64,000 nucleotides of DNA. Source: Rheinheimera pleomorphica. Its GTDB lineage: Bacteria > Pseudomonadota > Gammaproteobacteria > Enterobacterales > Alteromonadaceae. A program made the position numbers and the translations under genes. The stretch lies in NCBI RefSeq assembly GCF_011634895.1, contig NZ_SIRR01000003.1:186001-250000 (forward strand), given 5' to 3'. The notes beneath the pieces were generated by a model that worked only from the letters and a program-made list of their open reading frames with translations, searched no databases and was not told where the DNA came from. Numbering within the stretch: the stretch's first letter is position 1; each line of letters starts with the position of its first letter. Shown one piece after another: positions 61,931 through 64,000 of the stretch.

Positions 61931-62910
61931 TGAGCGATAAGCCAACCTTACTGCTGGTAGATGATGAACCCACCAATCTCAGAGTGTTGCGTACCGTGTT
62001 GCACGATGATTACCGGCTGCTGTTTGCTAAAAGCGGTGAAGAAGCGCTGCAGTTGGTGGCACAGCAACACCCGGCACTGATCCTGTTAGATGTCATGATG
62101 CCGGCCATGACGGGCTACGAAGTCTGTGCCCGGCTAAAAGCCAATCCGGCAACGGCAGCAATACCGGTTATTTTTGTGACGGCTTTAAAAGACGAGGTAG
62201 ACGAGACCAAAGGTTTTGCCGTGGGCGCGGTAGACTATATTGCCAAGCCAGTGTCACCGGCCATAGTGCGGGCCCGGGTAAAAACTCACCTGTCGCTGGT
62301 ACATGCCGACGAGCTAAAACACACCCGGTTGCAGGTGATACAGCGGCTGGGCCGGGCAGCTGAATATAAAGACAACGAAACCGGTTTACATGTGATGCGT
62401 ATGAGCCACTATGCCCAAATACTGGCGCGGGCTTATGGCTTGTCAGAGCAACATTCAGAAGACTTACTGCATGCCGCCCCTATGCACGATATTGGCAAAA
62501 TAGGTATTGCTGACAGTATCTTACTTAAACCCGGCAAGCTGACTGCCGATGAGTACCGTGAGATGCAAAAGCATCCGCTGATCGGTGCCGAAATACTCGG
62601 CGAATGCGATTCTGCATTATTAAAAATGGCCAAGGCGGTGGCCTTGTATCATCACGAAAAATGGGACGGCAGCGGTTATCCGCATGGCCTGGCCGGCGAG
62701 GCCATACCGGTTGAAGCGCGCATAGTGGCAGTGTCAGACGTATTTGATGCGCTCACCAGTGCCCGGCCGTACAAACAAGCCTGGAGCATTGAAGACACCA
62801 TGGCACATATGCAAGCGCAAAAAGGCCTGCATTTTGAGCCGAAATTAATCGACTTGCTAGAGCAAAATCTGCCACAAATTCTGGAAATAAAGCAGCGTTG
62901 GGCAGAGTAA
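61930..62910 (+). CDS. HD-GYP response regulator (c-di-GMP phosphodiesterase)
   Basis: A 326-residue two-domain protein of the RpfG type. The receiver includes LLVDDEPTNLRVLR and LLDVMMPAMTGYEV (phospho-Asp at about residue 56). The HD-GYP domain includes MHDIGKIGIADSILLKPGKL and HHEKWDGSGYPHGLAGEAIP. It hydrolyses cyclic di-GMP. It overlaps the kinase gene at ATGA-like TGATG (61928-61932), so the kinase-phosphodiesterase pair should form one signalling unit. Confidence 0.94.
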   Translation: MSDKPTLLLVDDEPTNLRVLRTVLHDDYRLLFAKSGEEALQLVAQQHPALILLDVMMPAMTGYEVCARLKANPATAAIPVIFVTALKDEVDETKGFAVGAVDYIAKPVSPAIVRARVKTHLSLVHADELKHTRLQVIQRLGRAAEYKDNETGLHVMRMSHYAQILARAYGLSEQHSEDLLHAAPMHDIGKIGIADSILLKPGKLTADEYREMQKHPLIGAEILGECDSALLKMAKAVALYHHEKWDGSGYPHGLAGEAIPVEARIVAVSDVFDALTSARPYKQAWSIEDTMAHMQAQKGLHFEPKLIDLLEQNLPQILEIKQRWAE

Positions 62911-62939
62911 GCCTGAAGCCACAAAAAAGGATTGAAACC

Positions 62940-63935
62940 ATGCGTAATAGCATACTGTTTAGTGTTCTCTGTGTTTTTGTTTCAGTACTTCAAGCGCGAG
63001 AATTACCAACCCAGCCGGTATTAAAGCTTAAAGCGCAAATGCAGCAAGTGGTTCACAGCGATGCCAGGCTGGAAGTACTGGCTGAAGGTTTTAGCTGGTC
63101 TGAGGGCCCGGTAGCAGAGCCTGCAACCGGTGATATTCTGTTTTCAGATGTACCTGAGAATACCGTCTATCGCTGGAATGAGGCACAGGGTTTAACGGTG
63201 TATCTGCAACCATCTGGCTATACCGGCCTGTATCCGCAAAACAACCGCCAGCAAGGGGCTAATGGGCTGATTTTTAATAATAACAACCAGTTGGTGTTGG
63301 CGCAGCATGGTGACCGCCGGCTGGCATTGTTCGCCGGTGTCAAAGATGGCGTACCGCAGTATCAAACCTTAGTCACTGCGTTTAACGACAAATTACTCAA
63401 TAGCCCGAATGATGTGGTGCAGCACAGTAGCGGTGCTTATTATTTTACCGATCCGCCATATGGTCTGGCCGGCGGCGACAGCTCAGCCGAAAAGCAGCTT
63501 AGTGTAAATGGTGTATACCGGCTGGATAGTAATGGCAAACTCACTTTGTTGGTCGATAACTTAACCCGGCCCAATGGTCTGGCGTTTTCGCCGGATCAAA
63601 AATGGTTGTATGTCGCCAACTCGGATAAAAGCGCCGCCAAGTGGTGGCGCTATGCAGTAAAAGCCGATGGCAGTCTCGGCGAGGCCGAGCTGTTGTTTGA
63701 TGCCACCACACAGGCGCAGCAACAAAACGGCTTACCGGATGGCTTAAAAGTACTGCCATCCGGCATCATTTTAGCTACCGGCCCCGGTGGCGTCTGGGCG
63801 CTATCGCCAGAAGGCGAACATCTGGGCACTATCCAAACCGGTGTCTCCGCCGCCAATGTGGCGTTAAGTGCAGATAACCGCTGGCTGTATATAACAGCGA
63901 CAAATTATCTGCTGCGCATAGCGCTGCAGCCTTAA
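62940..63935 (+). CDS. Secreted SMP-30/gluconolactonase-like protein
   Basis: A 331-residue six-bladed beta-propeller protein with signal peptide MRNSILFSVLCVFVSVLQA. EGFSWSEGPVAEPATGDILF, NSPNDVVQHSSGAYYFTDPP (metal-binding Asn and Asp region) and NGLAFSPDQKWLYVANSD mark the SGL family. Many members are lactonases needing a divalent metal. Start chosen at 62940 with AAGGATTG just upstream, after the HD-GYP stop. Confidence 0.88.
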   Translation: MRNSILFSVLCVFVSVLQARELPTQPVLKLKAQMQQVVHSDARLEVLAEGFSWSEGPVAEPATGDILFSDVPENTVYRWNEAQGLTVYLQPSGYTGLYPQNNRQQGANGLIFNNNNQLVLAQHGDRRLALFAGVKDGVPQYQTLVTAFNDKLLNSPNDVVQHSSGAYYFTDPPYGLAGGDSSAEKQLSVNGVYRLDSNGKLTLLVDNLTRPNGLAFSPDQKWLYVANSDKSAAKWWRYAVKADGSLGEAELLFDATTQAQQQNGLPDGLKVLPSGIILATGPGGVWALSPEGEHLGTIQTGVSAANVALSADNRWLYITATNYLLRIALQP

Positions 63936-63940
63936 CCGGG

Positions 63941-64000
63941 CTATTCCCAGCGCGCATCATCTTCGCTGATGTTAAAGGCGATTTGTTCGCCTTTAACCGT
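63941..64000 (-). CDS. C-terminal end of an unidentified gene (cut by window edge)
   Basis: The minus strand reads TVKGEQIAFNISEDDARWE and a stop at 63941-63943, with no interruption to the window edge. It converges with the SMP-30-like gene with only 5 nt between the stops. Too short to name. Confidence 0.55.
   Translation of the reverse strand, partial: TVKGEQIAFNISEDDARWE

Noticed and set aside
1..64000. CRISPR arrays, tRNA or rRNA genes, transposases and prophage genes
   Set aside because: No spaced direct repeats, tRNA-like cloverleaf or transposase motif was recognised by reading; tRNAscan-SE or a CRISPR finder would be needed to exclude them fully.

Overview
The window is an ordinary chromosomal piece of a gammaproteobacterium, most like the Rheinheimera / Alishewanella / Arsukibacterium group (Alteromonadales or Chromatiaceae, depending on taxonomy). 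The evidence is the core block dut-coaBC / radC-rpmB-rpmG-mutM, many TonB-linked and periplasmic peptidase genes, a GC content judged by eye to be near 50%, and the style of the proteins. This placement is inference from gene content, because no rRNA or tRNA gene lies in the window. I saw no prophage, insertion-sequence transposase or CRISPR array.

Layout. 1-4217: housekeeping (dUTPase, CoaBC, RadC, ribosomal proteins L28 and L33, MutM). 4225-8229: outer-membrane barrel protein, MgtE magnesium transporter and a VIT-family metal transporter that seems to sit against a broken tonB-like 3' end. 8334-10902: arsR-gapdh-arsJ, an arsenate-detoxification operon. 11046-12680: chemotaxis receptor. 12781-16723: TPP riboswitch followed by a thiamine uptake and salvage operon (TonB receptor, YkoF-like binder, PnuT, thiamine kinase). 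16718-20893: small HTH protein, oligopeptidase B, periplasmic solute-binding-like protein, EamA transporter. 20970-22085: Fur-box-linked relic of a TonB receptor, then a two-peptide double-glycine bacteriocin locus with a candidate immunity protein. 22400-30621: S10 peptidase, a complementary pair of bacterioferritin subunits, an M16 peptidase, and a lipase with an unknown membrane-anchored partner. 30909-32313: small protein and an orphan ParB-like protein.

33844-52658 is the most interesting part. A plus-strand run of ten genes (37948-52658) combines a 4-aminobenzoate (PABA) pathway (PabC, fused PabA-PabB), two adenylate-forming ligases (one with an unrecognised ~330-residue N-terminal region), a condensation-type acyltransferase, an SMR exporter, an acyl-CoA dehydrogenase, a class III aminotransferase fused to an acyl-ACP-reductase-like domain, a haem-oxygenase-like di-iron oxidase and a class II aldolase. 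Upstream, in the opposite orientation, lie an MMPL/RND exporter, a LolA-like protein and a small membrane protein, with a beta-barrel protein gene converging on them. I read this as a natural-product cluster that probably joins an activated PABA unit to a fatty-acid-derived alkyl or alkenyl amine. The parts are visible in the sequence; the product is inference. The shared upstream region holds a perfect 22-bp palindrome, a second inverted repeat and a good sigma-70-type promoter.

52753-64000: LysR regulator, a hairpin repeat element, hutH and a long-form hutU (histidine degradation), a Tat-exported class V aminotransferase-fold protein, an MHYT hybrid histidine kinase paired with an HD-GYP response regulator, and a secreted SMP-30/gluconolactonase-like protein.
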